DNA from: an uncultured Lachnospiraceae bacterium
GTDB taxonomy: Bacteria > Bacillota > Clostridia > Lachnospirales > Lachnospiraceae
Direction: 5' to 3'
DNA length: 64,000 nt
Assembly: GCA_934339135.1 (NCBI GenBank)
Contig: CAKRHP010000011.1
Coordinates: forward strand, 56,094-120,093
Shown piece after piece: positions 1 to 9,875 of this stretch (position 1 is its first letter; every line of letters starts with the position of its first letter). The notes under the pieces are model-generated. The model saw only the letters and a program-made list of their open reading frames with translations. It ran no database searches and was not told the origin of the DNA. A program made the translations under genes and the position numbers.

Positions 1-2463
1 ATCAAAACTGCTCCTGCATCGACCGTTACATATGGGGCGATCGTTAGTTTTCAGACGAGTTCATATGCTTACCGTAATGGCTATGAGCAGGATACTTCTG
101 GCTTTGAGCAGGTAGATAAGGATGAAAAGTTTAATGCGTGGTTAAAGGCGAATGGGAAAGAGGTTCCAAGTTATAACGCTCCGAACATCTACCTAAATGG
201 TAATGGTCCTGATCTTTATAAGAGAGATATTCCGAAAAAAGGATATGTAAAGGGCAATTTGGATCTGGATTCCGCTGCTAAGGCAGAGCCGGTATATGAC
301 GTTGCTGTTTCTGACGCGGTTATGGATAAGGACGGTGAGTATACCGTATCCATTTCCAACCTTGACTTTGGCAAGGAGGAGGCCGGAAAGTTTCGTATGC
401 TGGCTGTTGCGACCAACATCGTGAAGGATGATGTAAACAGCAATGTTACAGCAGTGGCATCTTCCATTAAGATCAATGATAAGGAGATTATTGACAAGGA
501 GACGGTTCTTCCGGTTAAAGGTGATATCGATAAGGGGCAGTGTTATAAGTTTATGATTGCCAATGCATACGAACCTGGTGATCATACAACGCCAAGTTCT
601 CTTTATCCACATGATGCAAATAAAGAGACGAATCCGAAGGATGATAATATTACGACATTAGAGGCTCCAACCGGTAAGGTGAAAATAGAGATCACTTACA
701 AGCTTCAGGGTGTCAACTGGTCTTATTCTCCGGATGGACCTGTTAAAACACCGGAGCCGGACAAGACGCAGGCACCGGAGATCACACCTCCGGCGGAAGT
801 ACCACTCAGCAAACCTTTTGATATGGTACTGAGTGCCAATGTAAATGAAGCATTAACACCGTCAGCCGGTCCGGGAGTGAGAGAAAATCCAAACAAAAAA
901 GGTGAGATGATCCAGTCTGCTATTTTTGGTTCTGAGGCAATGAAGGCAAAGGTTACTGCAGCAAAGGGTGCGGACGGCAATGCAATCTATAATGCGGATC
1001 AGATGGACTATATTGTTTCAGACAGCTCCTGTGCTACGATTTCCAAGACCGGTGAGTATTCCCTGTCCGTTACGGCAAGAAGCTCCATGGATGATCTTAC
1101 AGCAAAGGGTGCGATCTGGTTCCCGATTATTATTAATGGAAGCACCGGTGAAATGCCAAAGGATTTTAACCTCAGAGCGACAAAGATCATTGTCGGTGAG
1201 GGTGCTTCCGCACAGGAATATGCATGGACAGCGCAGCTGATGCAGGATGCCAAGGGAGATGTACGTCTTTCGGTATGTAACCAGTGGGCACAGGCCAATG
1301 AGAAGGATGCAGCCAATACAATAAAGGATGCAATCAGTGTAAATAAGGGTGACAAGATCACTTTCAAGTTCTATGTAACAGGTGATGCTCCGGCACCGGC
1401 TAAGACCGCTACACCGGAGGCAATTGGTGCATCTACATCATATATGTCATATCTGGGATTCCAGACAGACGACTGGATGTTCCGTGATACATGGCATGCA
1501 GATACAGGTTTGAAATGTAAGGACTACAACTACAAGAAGCAGGTAGCATGGAGTCATGGCGATGCTGTTAAAGCCATTGATGTATCTATTACAGATGCAA
1601 AGATGACAAAGAACAACGTGAAATACAAAGTTGCCATTGATGGTCTGAATATAAAGAAGACATCAAAGAAATCGACACAGTTTAACATGTTGTATCTTTC
1701 TACGGATATTCCACTTTCCATGAAGGGTGTTTCTGTAAAGAATGCGGTATTAAAGATTGACGGAAAGACCGTTAAGAATTACAAGGTTGTTCCAAACAAG
1801 GGAGATGCATCCAAGTATTATCAGTTTATGCTGGCAGATGCTTATGCCCCAAGCGATGGAACAAAGAATGCTGCTTATCCAAATGGTAAGACATTAAAGA
1901 AACTTCCAACCAAGTCAATTGAAGTAGAATACACGGTTTCCGGTGTAGACTTCAACAGCCGTGTCGTATCTGTTGGAAACTTCAAGTATAAGCTTACAAA
2001 GAATAAGGCACAGGTAGTAGGTCTTTCTAAGAAGGGTAAGAAAAAAGCAAATCTTTCTCTTGGTAAGACAATTAAGGTGAAAGCTGCAAGCCCAAGCGCA
2101 ATTTCTTCTGCACCTGCAGTACAGACTTACAAGATCACATCTGTAAAGGCCGGCGCATTTAAGAATTCTTCTAAGCTTAAGAAGTTCAGCTTTAAGAAAG
2201 CTACAAATATCAAGGCGCTTCCTTCTAAGGCATTTATGAACTGCAAGAAGCTCAAGACAGTAGAACTGAACAAGAAGATGAAAAAGATTCCTGCTCAGGC
2301 ATTTAAGGGATGTAAGAAGCTTACAACCATTAAGTGTAATGCGAAACTGAAATCTGTAAGCAAATCTGCATTCAAGGGATGCAAGAAGAAAATTAAGGTT
2401 ACAGGTAAGAGCAAAAAAGCAAACAAAAAGAAAATCAAGAAAGCATACAAGAAGGTAAAATAA
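1..2463 (+). CDS. BspA-like surface protein with leucine-rich repeat tail (5' truncated by window)
   Basis: The reading frame is open from base 1, so the true start lies upstream; the first in-frame start-like codon (TTG at 259) is internal. A beta-rich module appears twice: residues of the type SYAYRNGYEQD then YDVAVSDAVM near codons 21 and 99, and SYMSYLGFQTDD then IDVSITDAKM near codons 480 and 526. The last ~110 codons are very Lys-rich and hold LRR_5 (BspA) repeats built on AFKNSSKLK, AFMNCKKLK, AFKGCKKLT and AFKGCKKKI. BspA-type proteins of gut Clostridia are exported and bind host or microbial surfaces. The signal peptide would be outside the window, and no LPXTG or other anchor is seen; the cationic tail could bind the wall. 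No specific ligand can be named. Confidence 0.8.
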   Translation: MKTAPASTVTYGAIVSFQTSSYAYRNGYEQDTSGFEQVDKDEKFNAWLKANGKEVPSYNAPNIYLNGNGPDLYKRDIPKKGYVKGNLDLDSAAKAEPVYDVAVSDAVMDKDGEYTVSISNLDFGKEEAGKFRMLAVATNIVKDDVNSNVTAVASSIKINDKEIIDKETVLPVKGDIDKGQCYKFMIANAYEPGDHTTPSSLYPHDANKETNPKDDNITTLEAPTGKVKIEITYKLQGVNWSYSPDGPVKTPEPDKTQAPEITPPAEVPLSKPFDMVLSANVNEALTPSAGPGVRENPNKKGEMIQSAIFGSEAMKAKVTAAKGADGNAIYNADQMDYIVSDSSCATISKTGEYSLSVTARSSMDDLTAKGAIWFPIIINGSTGEMPKDFNLRATKIIVGEGASAQEYAWTAQLMQDAKGDVRLSVCNQWAQANEKDAANTIKDAISVNKGDKITFKFYVTGDAPAPAKTATPEAIGASTSYMSYLGFQTDDWMFRDTWHADTGLKCKDYNYKKQVAWSHGDAVKAIDVSITDAKMTKNNVKYKVAIDGLNIKKTSKKSTQFNMLYLSTDIPLSMKGVSVKNAVLKIDGKTVKNYKVVPNKGDASKYYQFMLADAYAPSDGTKNAAYPNGKTLKKLPTKSIEVEYTVSGVDFNSRVVSVGNFKYKLTKNKAQVVGLSKKGKKKANLSLGKTIKVKAASPSAISSAPAVQTYKITSVKAGAFKNSSKLKKFSFKKATNIKALPSKAFMNCKKLKTVELNKKMKKIPAQAFKGCKKLTTIKCNAKLKSVSKSAFKGCKKKIKVTGKSKKANKKKIKKAYKKVK
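61..1992 (+). repeat. Duplicated module inside the surface protein
   Basis: Protein-level duplication: unit 1 spans about 61-717 and unit 2 about 1438-1992. Both share an aromatic-rich opening, an alternating beta-strand core, a YKFMIANAYEP / YQFMLADAYAP segment and a closing VEYTVSGVDF / IEITYKLQGVNW segment. DNA identity is low, so the duplication is old. Confidence 0.6.
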
Positions 2464-2493
2464 TTACTGAGAAGTAATCTTTCTTAGAGAATG

Positions 2494-2533
2494 GGATGCC
2501 ATATCCAAGAGAATGGATATGGCATCCTTTTTC
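2494..2533 (+). terminator. Rho-independent terminator after the surface protein
   Basis: A perfect 13-bp stem (GGATGCCATATCC with its complement at 2515-2527) around an 8-nt loop, followed by a run of Ts, 30 bases after the stop codon. Confidence 0.9.
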
Positions 2534-2631
2534 CGTTTATACATGAGAAAATATTTATGAATTATCGATAAGAAATAAAATTTTTCAGGATATTAAGTCT
2601 ACACGAGTAGGACTTAGTGAAATCGGCATTT

Positions 2632-2679
2632 CTACTATATATTGTAAAAAAGTCAAAAAACACATACAATATATAGTAG
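2632..2679 (+). promoter_or_regulatory. Tandem NrdR boxes upstream of nrdD
   Basis: Two 16-bp boxes at 2632-2647 (core CTATATATTGT) and 2664-2679 (core CAATATATAGT) both match the NrdR consensus CwAtATaTwGt. They are 32 bp apart centre to centre, the three-helical-turn spacing typical of NrdR box pairs. Box 2 overlaps the -35 hexamer of the nrdD promoter, so NrdR bound with ATP/dATP would repress nrdD. Together the boxes also make a 16-bp inverted repeat (2631-2646 with 2665-2680). Confidence 0.85.
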
Positions 2680-2705
2680 ACTTTTGGAATGAGGTTTGCT
2701 ATAAT
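2677..2705 (+). promoter_or_regulatory. nrdD promoter
   Basis: -35 TAGACT (2677-2682), 17-bp spacer, -10 TATAAT (2700-2705). The -35 overlaps NrdR box 2. The leader is about 120 nt. The rest of the 2464-2833 gene-free stretch holds the terminator, the boxes and this leader; nothing else was recognised. Confidence 0.75.
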
Positions 2706-2833
2706 CATTCATGGACACATTCTGAAACCCGGAGCCTTGCAGAGGATTCGGGTATTTTCACGGGACTTGGGGGAGATACCGGAGGAGAGTGTGTAAAGTA
2801 CAAAGAAAATGAAAGAAGAGGTATTTTGGGACA

Positions 2834-4960
2834 ATGAAAGTAACAAAAAGGGATGGCAGAATTGTAGATTATGACAGAAACAAGATCATACTGGCGATCC
2901 AGAAGGCAAATGTGGAGGTGGACCGCTATGAGCAGGTATCGGAGGAGACCATTGATGCCATTGTTGCCAGTATTGAAAATAAAAGAACGGATAACCTTAT
3001 GGTCGAGGATATCCAGGATATGATCGAGCAGAAGCTCATGGCAGAGCGTAAGTATGAGCTGGCCAAAAAGTATATCATATACCGTTACACCAGAGAAATG
3101 GTCCGTCGTGCCAATACTACTGATGACTCGATCATGAGTCTGATCAAAAACAGCAATAAGGATGTCATGGAGGAAAACTCCAACAAAAATGCATATATTG
3201 CTTCTACGCAGAGAGATCTGATCGCCGGTGAGGTATCCAAGGACCTGACAAAGCGTGTTCTGCTTCCGGAGAAGATCATTAAGGCACATGAGGAGGGTGT
3301 GATCCATTTTCATGATATGGATTATTATCTCCAGAGTATTTTTAACTGTTGTCTGATCAATATCGGAGATATGCTGGAAAATGGAACTGTGATGAACGGC
3401 AAGCTGATCGAGAGTCCCAAAAGCTTTCAGGTTGCCTGCACCGTTATGACACAGATCATCTCGGCGGTTGCCAGCAGCCAGTATGGCGGTCAGTCCGTGG
3501 ATATTCGTCATCTGGGCAGATATCTTCGCAAGACTCGTGATAAATACGAGCGTCATTACAAAGAGAAATATGGCAATATCATATCGGACGAGATCCGGGA
3601 GCGTTTTATTGATGACCGTCTTCGTGATGAGCTTCGTTCCGGTGTTCAGACGATCCAGTATCAGATCAATACACTGATGACCACCAATGGCCAGTCTCCG
3701 TTTGTGACATTATTCCTGAATCTTGACAAGGATGATCCTTATATTGAGGAAAATGCCATGATCATCGAGGAGATATTAAAGCAGCGTATTGAGGGCATCA
3801 AAAACGAAAAGGGTGTCTATGTGACCCCGGCTTTTCCAAAGCTGATCTATGTGCTGGATGAGCATAACTGCTTAAAGGGCGGCAAGTATGATTATCTCAC
3901 GAAGCTGGCAGTAAAGTGCAGTGCAAAGAGAATGTATCCGGATTATATCTCCGCCAAGATGATGCGGGAGAATTATGAAGGAAACGTATTTTCCTGTATG
4001 GGTTGCCGCAGCTTCCTGACACCGTGGAAGGATGAAAACGGAGAGTATAAGTTTGAGGGAAGATTTAATCAGGGTGTTGTCAGCCTGAACCTTCCACAGA
4101 TCGGTATTCTGGCAGAGGGAGATGAGGAAAAGTTCTGGGCACTTCTGGAGGAGCGTCTGGCACTCTGCTTTGAAGCCCTGATGTGCCGTCATCATGCACT
4201 GGAAGGAACCCTTTCCAATGTCAGCCCGATCCATTGGCAGTATGGCGCCATTGCCCGGTTGAAGTCAGGAGAGACCATCGACAAGCTTCTTCATAATGGA
4301 TATTCGACGATATCTTTAGGATATATTGGATTATATGAGGTGACAAAGTTGATGACAGGTGTGAGCCACACCGATCCGAAGGGAACAAACTTCGCTCTGC
4401 GTCTTATGAAGCGTCTGCGTCTGGCATGCGATACCTGGAAACTGGAGACAGGACTTGGTTTTGGTCTTTATGGTACTCCGGCAGAGAGTCTCTGTTACCG
4501 CTTTGCAGAGATCGATAAAAAGCGTTTCGGGGAGATCAAGGATGTGACGGATAAGGGGTATTATACCAACTCTTACCATGTAGATGTACGAGAAAAGATC
4601 GATGCCTTTGAGAAGTTCCGTTTTGAGAGCCAGTTCCAGAAGATTTCTTCCGGTGGTGCAATTTCTTATGTGGAGATTCCGAATATGCGCCATAATCTGG
4701 AGGCACTGGAAGATGTGGTACGGTTCATTTACGACAATATCCAGTATGCGGAGTTTAATACAAAGTCCGATTACTGTCATGTCTGCGGTTATGATGGAGA
4801 GATCATTATTAACGATGATCTAGAGTGGGAATGTCCGCAGTGCCACAATAAGGATAAAAATAAAATGAATGTGACGAGACGTACCTGTGGTTATCTTGGG
4901 GAGAATTTCTGGAATGTAGGAAAGACAAAGGAGATCAACGCAAGGACACTTCATTTATAA
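2834..4960 (+). CDS. nrdD: Anaerobic (class III) ribonucleoside-triphosphate reductase
   Basis: Reduces ribonucleoside triphosphates to dNTPs under anoxia using a glycyl radical. The N-terminal ~90 residues form an ATP-cone (opens MKVTKRDGRIVDYDR), the allosteric dATP sensor. The C-terminus has the glycyl radical loop RTCGYLG (radical Gly near residue 686) and, just before it, a zinc ribbon with CHVC and CPQC pairs. 708 residues is normal for the family. An AAGAGG-like RBS precedes the ATG. It is controlled by the NrdR box pair. Its stop overlaps by 10 bp the 3' end of the opposite-strand gene that separates it from its activase gene nrdG. Confidence 0.97.
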   Translation: MKVTKRDGRIVDYDRNKIILAIQKANVEVDRYEQVSEETIDAIVASIENKRTDNLMVEDIQDMIEQKLMAERKYELAKKYIIYRYTREMVRRANTTDDSIMSLIKNSNKDVMEENSNKNAYIASTQRDLIAGEVSKDLTKRVLLPEKIIKAHEEGVIHFHDMDYYLQSIFNCCLINIGDMLENGTVMNGKLIESPKSFQVACTVMTQIISAVASSQYGGQSVDIRHLGRYLRKTRDKYERHYKEKYGNIISDEIRERFIDDRLRDELRSGVQTIQYQINTLMTTNGQSPFVTLFLNLDKDDPYIEENAMIIEEILKQRIEGIKNEKGVYVTPAFPKLIYVLDEHNCLKGGKYDYLTKLAVKCSAKRMYPDYISAKMMRENYEGNVFSCMGCRSFLTPWKDENGEYKFEGRFNQGVVSLNLPQIGILAEGDEEKFWALLEERLALCFEALMCRHHALEGTLSNVSPIHWQYGAIARLKSGETIDKLLHNGYSTISLGYIGLYEVTKLMTGVSHTDPKGTNFALRLMKRLRLACDTWKLETGLGFGLYGTPAESLCYRFAEIDKKRFGEIKDVTDKGYYTNSYHVDVREKIDAFEKFRFESQFQKISSGGAISYVEIPNMRHNLEALEDVVRFIYDNIQYAEFNTKSDYCHVCGYDGEIIINDDLEWECPQCHNKDKNKMNVTRRTCGYLGENFWNVGKTKEINARTLHL

Positions 4961-5784
4961 AGGGGAAAGGAAGTGGTTTCTGTCAGGGTGACCGGAATGG
5001 TAAAAATAGATTTTGAAACCTTACCGGTTACGCTGGCAGATTGTTCTTTTAACAAACCTTTTTTGTTGAGACGGCAGGTCATTTTCAGGGAATCAACAGT
5101 GCCGGTGACGTTTTTCAGTTCGTCGGTGCTCATGGATGCCTGTTCGATGATCTGACAGAAGTAATAGGATGCCGTTTCGCCGGACAGAGTAAATTCATAT
5201 AAGGTATCACTGCCTTTCCGGGTAACCTTCATATTTTCAAGCTGGGAGGAAGCGTCCTGCATAATATCCGAAATAAAGGTAACCATGGAAAGAACCTCTT
5301 CCGGAGAACGCTCGGTGCGGGTCTTTTCCTTTCCGTTGTCTGTAACATACCAGCCGTTTTTGTAGGTGGAATGACTTTTCTCGGTCTTACCTTTAGTGGT
5401 GGTTTTTGTGGTCATATCAAGTGTTAAATGATCATGATCATTGGCGCCGGTTACAAGCGCATCCGCACTCATATGACGTTTTCCTTTGATCAGCTTTCCT
5501 TTGAGTTTGATGGAAGCATCGGTTTTTGCACGGAAAGAGGACTGGGAGAGTAGCTTTTCAAAGGAGAAATAGACCTTTCCTTCAGGGGAGTCGGGATCTA
5601 GTGTTTCAGACACTTCCTGTGGACTGGTAGTGACTGAGGATGGCTGTGATGAAACATTTTGTTGTACGTTGTCTCTGGGAGCAGCAGTACGGTGGTGCTG
5701 GTACAGACATACTCCCTCTACCAGGAGAAGAACTACAACAACAGCGATTGTAATATATTTTAAAGGTGATGATTTTTTATCCAT
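4951..5784 (-). CDS. Membrane-anchored extracytoplasmic protein, DUF6612/LolA-like
   Basis: 277 residues from the ATG at 5784, chosen because AAGGAG lies 8 nt upstream; an in-frame ATG at 5829 lacks an RBS. Structure: short basic N-terminus, one membrane helix (about residues 8-30), a Ser/Thr/Pro-rich linker, then a beta-rich domain with many Lys/Thr strands (about 70-277). The pattern resembles DUF6612-type or LolA/LppX-fold proteins that bind hydrophobic ligands outside the membrane. No Cys lipobox is seen, so it is probably held by the uncleaved helix. It converges with nrdD and is divergent from nrdG, with overlapping promoters. Function unknown. Confidence 0.75.
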   Translation of the reverse strand: MDKKSSPLKYITIAVVVVLLLVEGVCLYQHHRTAAPRDNVQQNVSSQPSSVTTSPQEVSETLDPDSPEGKVYFSFEKLLSQSSFRAKTDASIKLKGKLIKGKRHMSADALVTGANDHDHLTLDMTTKTTTKGKTEKSHSTYKNGWYVTDNGKEKTRTERSPEEVLSMVTFISDIMQDASSQLENMKVTRKGSDTLYEFTLSGETASYYFCQIIEQASMSTDELKNVTGTVDSLKMTCRLNKKGLLKEQSASVTGKVSKSIFTIPVTLTETTSFPLYK

Positions 5785-5813
5785 AGAGATCACTCCTTGT
5801 ATGCTATCTGCTT

Positions 5814-5863
5814 TTGACCCTTGCATCATATTATATTATAATGTTATTTGGCAGGCAGGTCAA
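5814..5863. promoter_or_regulatory. Overlapping divergent promoters sharing their -10 region
   Basis: Plus strand (to nrdG): TTGACC at 5814-5819, 17-bp spacer, TATAAT at 5837-5842. Minus strand (to the anchored protein): TTGACC read from 5863-5858, 17-bp spacer, TATAAT read from 5840-5835. The two -10 boxes overlap by four bases, so one polymerase should exclude the other. No NrdR box is visible here. Confidence 0.75.
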
Positions 5864-5908
5864 AAAATATCAGAAAAATAATCGAAACCGGAATAGGAGA
5901 CGACATAT

Positions 5909-6439
5909 ATGAATTACGCGGAGATAAAAAAATGTGATGTGGCAAACGGACCGGGGGTCCGGGTGTCATTATTTGTCAGCGGCTGTACCCATCACTGCAA
6001 GGAATGTTTCAATAAGGAGACCTGGGATTTTCAGTTTGGAAAGCCATTTACACAGGACACGATCGACGAGATTCTGGAGCTGTTAAGTCCTGATTATATC
6101 AAAGGGATCACCCTGCTTGGGGGAGAGCCTATGGAGCAGGTGAATCAGCAGGGCCTTCTGCCATTACTGCGGCAGATTCGGGAGAAGCTGCCTCACAAGA
6201 CCGTATGGTGTTTTACCGGATATGATTATGAAAAGGATGTTCTGGGCAGAATGGTACCGGAATGGGAGGAAACCAAAGAATTTCTTTCTTATCTGGATGT
6301 GCTGGTGGACGGAGAGTTTAAGATCGAACAGAAGGATCTGGGACTGATCTTTAAGGGGTCTGCCAACCAGAGAACGATCCTGGTGCAGGAGTCTCTGAAA
6401 GAAGGTCATATTGTATACTGGGATCCCGAAAATCCATAA
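5909..6439 (+). CDS. nrdG: Anaerobic ribonucleotide reductase activating protein (radical SAM)
   Basis: Uses S-adenosylmethionine and a [4Fe-4S] cluster to install the glycyl radical on NrdD. The CxxxCxxC cluster motif reads CTHHCKEC near residues 26-33, followed by an LLGGEPM SAM-contact motif. 176 residues, typical length. The ATG at 5909 has a GGAG about 10 nt upstream. It has its own promoter because nrdD lies beyond an opposite-strand gene. Confidence 0.95.
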   Translation: MNYAEIKKCDVANGPGVRVSLFVSGCTHHCKECFNKETWDFQFGKPFTQDTIDEILELLSPDYIKGITLLGGEPMEQVNQQGLLPLLRQIREKLPHKTVWCFTGYDYEKDVLGRMVPEWEETKEFLSYLDVLVDGEFKIEQKDLGLIFKGSANQRTILVQESLKEGHIVYWDPENP

Positions 6440-6486
6440 GAATTTGATAAAATTCTATGAAATCCCAAAGAAATGCCAAAAACGGC

Positions 6487-6515
6487 TTGAAATTTTAGGA
6501 CAAGTCCGCTACAAT
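6487..6515 (+). promoter_or_regulatory. gap promoter
   Basis: TTGAAA (6487-6492), 17-bp spacer, TACAAT (6510-6515). A small palindrome GGACAAGTCC (6498-6507) sits in the spacer and could be an operator. The leader is about 105 nt. Confidence 0.75.
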
Positions 6516-6627
6516 AATGAGTGGGTTGTGACTGCGAGGTAATCGGGCAGTTATGAGAAATGCTTAATTACTGCACAGCGCCAGCAGTGACAGTATATTA
6601 TAAATTATATTTTAGGAGGAATTAAAA

Positions 6628-7644
6628 ATGGCAGTAAAAGTTGCAATTAACGGTTTTGGTCGTATCGGACGTCTTGCTTTCAGACAGATGTTTGGTGCAG
6701 AGGGTTATGAAGTAGTAGCTATCAACGATCTGACAAGCCCAAAGATGCTTGCTCATCTGTTAAAGTATGATTCATCACAGGGTAAGTATGAGAAGGCTGA
6801 TACAGTTTCAGCTGGAGAGGATTCCATCACAGTTGATGGTAAGGAGATTAAGATCTATGCATTCCCTGATGCAAACAACTGCCCATGGGGCGAGCTTGGT
6901 GTAGACGTTGTTCTTGAGTGCTCAGGATTCTACACATCTAAGGAGAAAGCACAGGCTCATATCAATGCTGGTGCTCGTAAGGTTGTTATTTCTGCTCCTG
7001 CAGGAAATGATCTTCCTACTATCGTTTACAACACAAACCATGAGACACTTAAGGCTGAGGATACTATCATTTCTGCAGCTTCTTGTACAACAAACTGTCT
7101 TGCACCTATGGCTGACGCTCTTAACAAGTATGCAGCTATCCAGTCTGGTATCATGGTAACAATCCATGCTTACACAGGTGATCAGATGACTCTTGATGGT
7201 CCTCAGAGAAAGGGTGACCTCAGAAGATCCCGTGCAGCAGCAGTTAACATCGTTCCTAACAGCACAGGTGCTGCAAAGGCTATCGGTCTTGTAATCCCAG
7301 AGCTGAACGGAAAGCTCATCGGATCTGCACAGCGTGTTCCTACCCCTACAGGTTCTACAACAATCCTGACAGCTGTATGTAAGGGTTCTGATATCACAGT
7401 TGAGGGTATCAATGCAGCTATGAAGGCAGCAGCAAACGAGTCATTCGGTTACAACGAGGATCAGATCGTATCTTCTGATATCGTTGGTATGAGATTCGGT
7501 TCTCTGTTCGATGCTACTCAGACAATGGTAAACAAGGTTGCTGATGACCTCTATGAGGTACAGGTAGTATCTTGGTATGATAACGAGAATTCTTACACAT
7601 CTCAGATGGTAAGAACAATCAAGTACTTCTCAGAGCTTGCATAA
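6628..7644 (+). CDS. gap: Glyceraldehyde-3-phosphate dehydrogenase (NAD, type I)
   Basis: Cytoplasmic glycolytic enzyme converting glyceraldehyde-3-phosphate, NAD and phosphate to 1,3-bisphosphoglycerate. N-terminal Rossmann motif INGFGRIGR (residues 7-15), catalytic Cys near residue 153 in [12 protein letters not shown], and a complete C-terminal [22 protein letters not shown] before ATG 6628. Codon use is strongly biased (GTT, GCT, CTT), as in the other glycolytic genes and PFOR, indicating high expression. It has its own promoter and a strong terminator, so it is a single-gene unit. Confidence 0.98.
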   Translation: MAVKVAINGFGRIGRLAFRQMFGAEGYEVVAINDLTSPKMLAHLLKYDSSQGKYEKADTVSAGEDSITVDGKEIKIYAFPDANNCPWGELGVDVVLECSGFYTSKEKAQAHINAGARKVVISAPAGNDLPTIVYNTNHETLKAEDTIISAASCTTNCLAPMADALNKYAAIQSGIMVTIHAYTGDQMTLDGPQRKGDLRRSRAAAVNIVPNSTGAAKAIGLVIPELNGKLIGSAQRVPTPTGSTTILTAVCKGSDITVEGINAAMKAAANESFGYNEDQIVSSDIVGMRFGSLFDATQTMVNKVADDLYEVQVVSWYDNENSYTSQMVRTIKYFSELA

Positions 7645-7725
7645 TCTGGTCTGAGGTGCTTAAGCCGGACAGGCTGTCGTCATTGACTGACAGACAACAC
7701 TCCGGTGCATTGGTTGATCCATGTA

Positions 7726-7767
7726 CGGGTCCGGTCTTTCATTGGACCGGGCTCGTTTTTCTTTTTC
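7726..7767 (+). terminator. Terminator after gap
   Basis: 11-bp GC-rich stem with two G-T pairs (7726-7736 with 7745-7755), 8-nt loop, followed by TTTTTCTTTTT. Confidence 0.85.
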
Positions 7768-7852
7768 TGCGGGTATCCGGAGGAAAGACTGCTTTATAAA
7801 GAGCAAAACTCTTCTGCTATCAGGAGAGATCAATAATTAGGAGGAATTTAAC

Positions 7853-9064
7853 ATGTTAAATAAGAAATCTGTTGATGATATCAACGTAAAGGGCAAGAAG
7901 GTTCTTGTTCGCTGTGACTTCAATGTACCACTTGATGCAGACTTAAACATCACTGACGAGAATCGTCTCGTAGCTGCTCTGCCTACTATTAAGAAGCTGA
8001 TCGCTGACGGTGGACAGATCATCCTTTGTTCTCACCTTGGAAAGCCTAAGGGAGAGCCAAAGCCGGAGCTTTCTTTAGCACCTGTAGCAAAGAGACTTAC
8101 TGAGCTTCTTGGTCAGGAAGTAAAGTTTGCTGCTGATGCCAATGTCGTAGGCGACAATGCAAAGGCTGCTGTTGCAGCAATGAAGGACGGCGACGTTGTA
8201 CTTCTTGAGAACACACGTTACAGAGCAGAGGAGACAAAGAACGGAGAGGCTTTCTCTGAGGAGCTTGCTTCCCTGGCTGATGTATTTGTAAACGATGCAT
8301 TCGGTACTGCTCACAGAGCACACTGCTCTAACGTAGGTGTTACAGAGTTCATCCGCAAGAAGGGTGGAGACTGTGCTGTTGGATATCTGATGCAGAAGGA
8401 GATCGACTTCCTTGGTAATGCAGTAAACAATCCGGAGCGTCCATTCGTAGCAATTCTTGGTGGTGCGAAGGTATCTTCTAAGATCTCTGTTATCGAGAAT
8501 CTTCTTGATAAGGTTGACACACTGATCATCGGTGGTGGTATGGCTTACACATTCATGGCTGCTCACGGTGAGGAAGTTGGTAAGTCACTCCTTGAGGAGG
8601 ATTACAAGGATTATGCACTGAAAATGGAGAAGAAGGCTGAGGAGAAGGGCGTTAAGCTTCTGATCCCTGTTGATACAACGGTTGCTGATGACTTCTCTAA
8701 CGATGCAAACTTCAAGGTTGTTGGTCGTGGAGAGATCCCTGCAGATATGGAGGGTCTTGATATCGGACCTAAGACAGCAGAGCTTTTTGCAAATGCAGTA
8801 GCAGGTGCTAAGACGGTTGTCTGGAACGGACCAATGGGCTGCTTCGAGATGCCAAACTTTGCAAAGGGTACCATCGCAGTTGCTGAGGCAATGGCTAAGC
8901 TTGAGGGTGCAACAACCATCATCGGTGGTGGTGACAGTGCCGCAGCATGTAACCAGCTTGGATTCGGTGACAAGATGACTCACATCTCTACCGGTGGCGG
9001 AGCTTCTCTTGAGTTCCTTGAGGGTAAGGATCTTCCTGGTGTAGTTGCAGCAGATGATAAATAA
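7853..9064 (+). CDS. pgk: Phosphoglycerate kinase
   Basis: Transfers phosphate from 1,3-bisphosphoglycerate to ADP in glycolysis. The N-terminal domain carries [14 protein letters not shown] (near residues 15-28) and the C-terminal nucleotide site has GGGDSAAA and [13 protein letters not shown]. 403 residues, full length. AGGAGG RBS 7 nt before ATG. The gene lies 27 bp upstream of tpiA, so the two are probably co-transcribed. No convincing promoter consensus was found in the 7768-7852 gap; a TATAAA at 7795 lacks a good -35. Confidence 0.98.
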   Translation: MLNKKSVDDINVKGKKVLVRCDFNVPLDADLNITDENRLVAALPTIKKLIADGGQIILCSHLGKPKGEPKPELSLAPVAKRLTELLGQEVKFAADANVVGDNAKAAVAAMKDGDVVLLENTRYRAEETKNGEAFSEELASLADVFVNDAFGTAHRAHCSNVGVTEFIRKKGGDCAVGYLMQKEIDFLGNAVNNPERPFVAILGGAKVSSKISVIENLLDKVDTLIIGGGMAYTFMAAHGEEVGKSLLEEDYKDYALKMEKKAEEKGVKLLIPVDTTVADDFSNDANFKVVGRGEIPADMEGLDIGPKTAELFANAVAGAKTVVWNGPMGCFEMPNFAKGTIAVAEAMAKLEGATTIIGGGDSAAACNQLGFGDKMTHISTGGGASLEFLEGKDLPGVVAADDK

Positions 9065-9090
9065 TCAGATTCAGATAAGGAGATAGTACA

Positions 9091-9837
9091 ATGGCTAGAA
9101 GAAGAATTATTGCCGGCAACTGGAAAATGAACAAGACTCCTAGTGAGGCAGTTGCATTAGTAAATGAGTTAAAGGATTTAGTAGTAAATGATGATGTCGA
9201 TGTTGTTTACTGCGTACCTGCAATCGATATTGTTCCTGTCGTAGAGGCAGTAAAGGGCACAAACGTAGCAGTAGGTGCTGAGAATATGTACTTTGAGGAG
9301 AGCGGAGCTTACACAGGTGAGATTTCTGCACCAATGCTTGTAGATGCAGGTGTTAAGTATGTAATCCTTGGTCACTCTGAGCGTCGTGATTACTTCAAGG
9401 AGGATGATGTCCTTCTGAACAAGAAAGTAAAGAAGGCATTCGAGGCTGGTCTGACACCGATCCTTTGCTGTGGTGAGTCACTGGAGCAGAGAGAGCTTGG
9501 TGTAACAATGGACTGGATCCGTCTTCAGATCAAGTCTGACCTTGCAGGTGTTACTGCAGATCAGGTAAAGAGCATGGTAATCGCTTATGAGCCAATCTGG
9601 GCAATCGGAACCGGCAAGACTGCTACTTCTGATCAGGCACAGGAGGTATGTAAGGGTATCCGTGATCTTATCGCTGAGATCTATGATACAGATACTGCAG
9701 AGGCAGTCCGTATCCAGTATGGTGGATCTATGAATGCCGGAAATGCAGCAGAGCTTCTTGCAAAGCCGGACATTGACGGTGGTCTGATCGGTGGAGCTTC
9801 CCTGAAGGCTGATTTCGGTAAGGTAGTTAATGCGTAA
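9091..9837 (+). CDS. tpiA: Triosephosphate isomerase
   Basis: Interconverts dihydroxyacetone phosphate and glyceraldehyde-3-phosphate. Lys in GNWKMNK, catalytic His in GHSERR (near 96), catalytic Glu in [11 protein letters not shown] (near 167), phosphate-binding GGSMN and GGASL. 248 residues, complete. AAGGAG RBS. Second gene of the pgk-tpiA unit, closed by the hairpin at 9876. Confidence 0.98.
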   Translation: MARRRIIAGNWKMNKTPSEAVALVNELKDLVVNDDVDVVYCVPAIDIVPVVEAVKGTNVAVGAENMYFEESGAYTGEISAPMLVDAGVKYVILGHSERRDYFKEDDVLLNKKVKKAFEAGLTPILCCGESLEQRELGVTMDWIRLQIKSDLAGVTADQVKSMVIAYEPIWAIGTGKTATSDQAQEVCKGIRDLIAEIYDTDTAEAVRIQYGGSMNAGNAAELLAKPDIDGGLIGGASLKADFGKVVNA

Positions 9838-9875
9838 TCATATGCATTTCACTTAAATTGTCATAATATTTTTTA

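Noticed and set aside
2631..2680. 16-bp inverted repeat read as a terminator
   Set aside because: No T-run follows, stems are AT-only, and each arm fits the NrdR box with canonical 32-bp spacing.
6498..6507. GGACAAGTCC in the gap promoter as a Rex or CggR operator
   Set aside because: It is too short and does not match the Rex consensus (TTGTGAA-type arms); no regulator gene is next to it.
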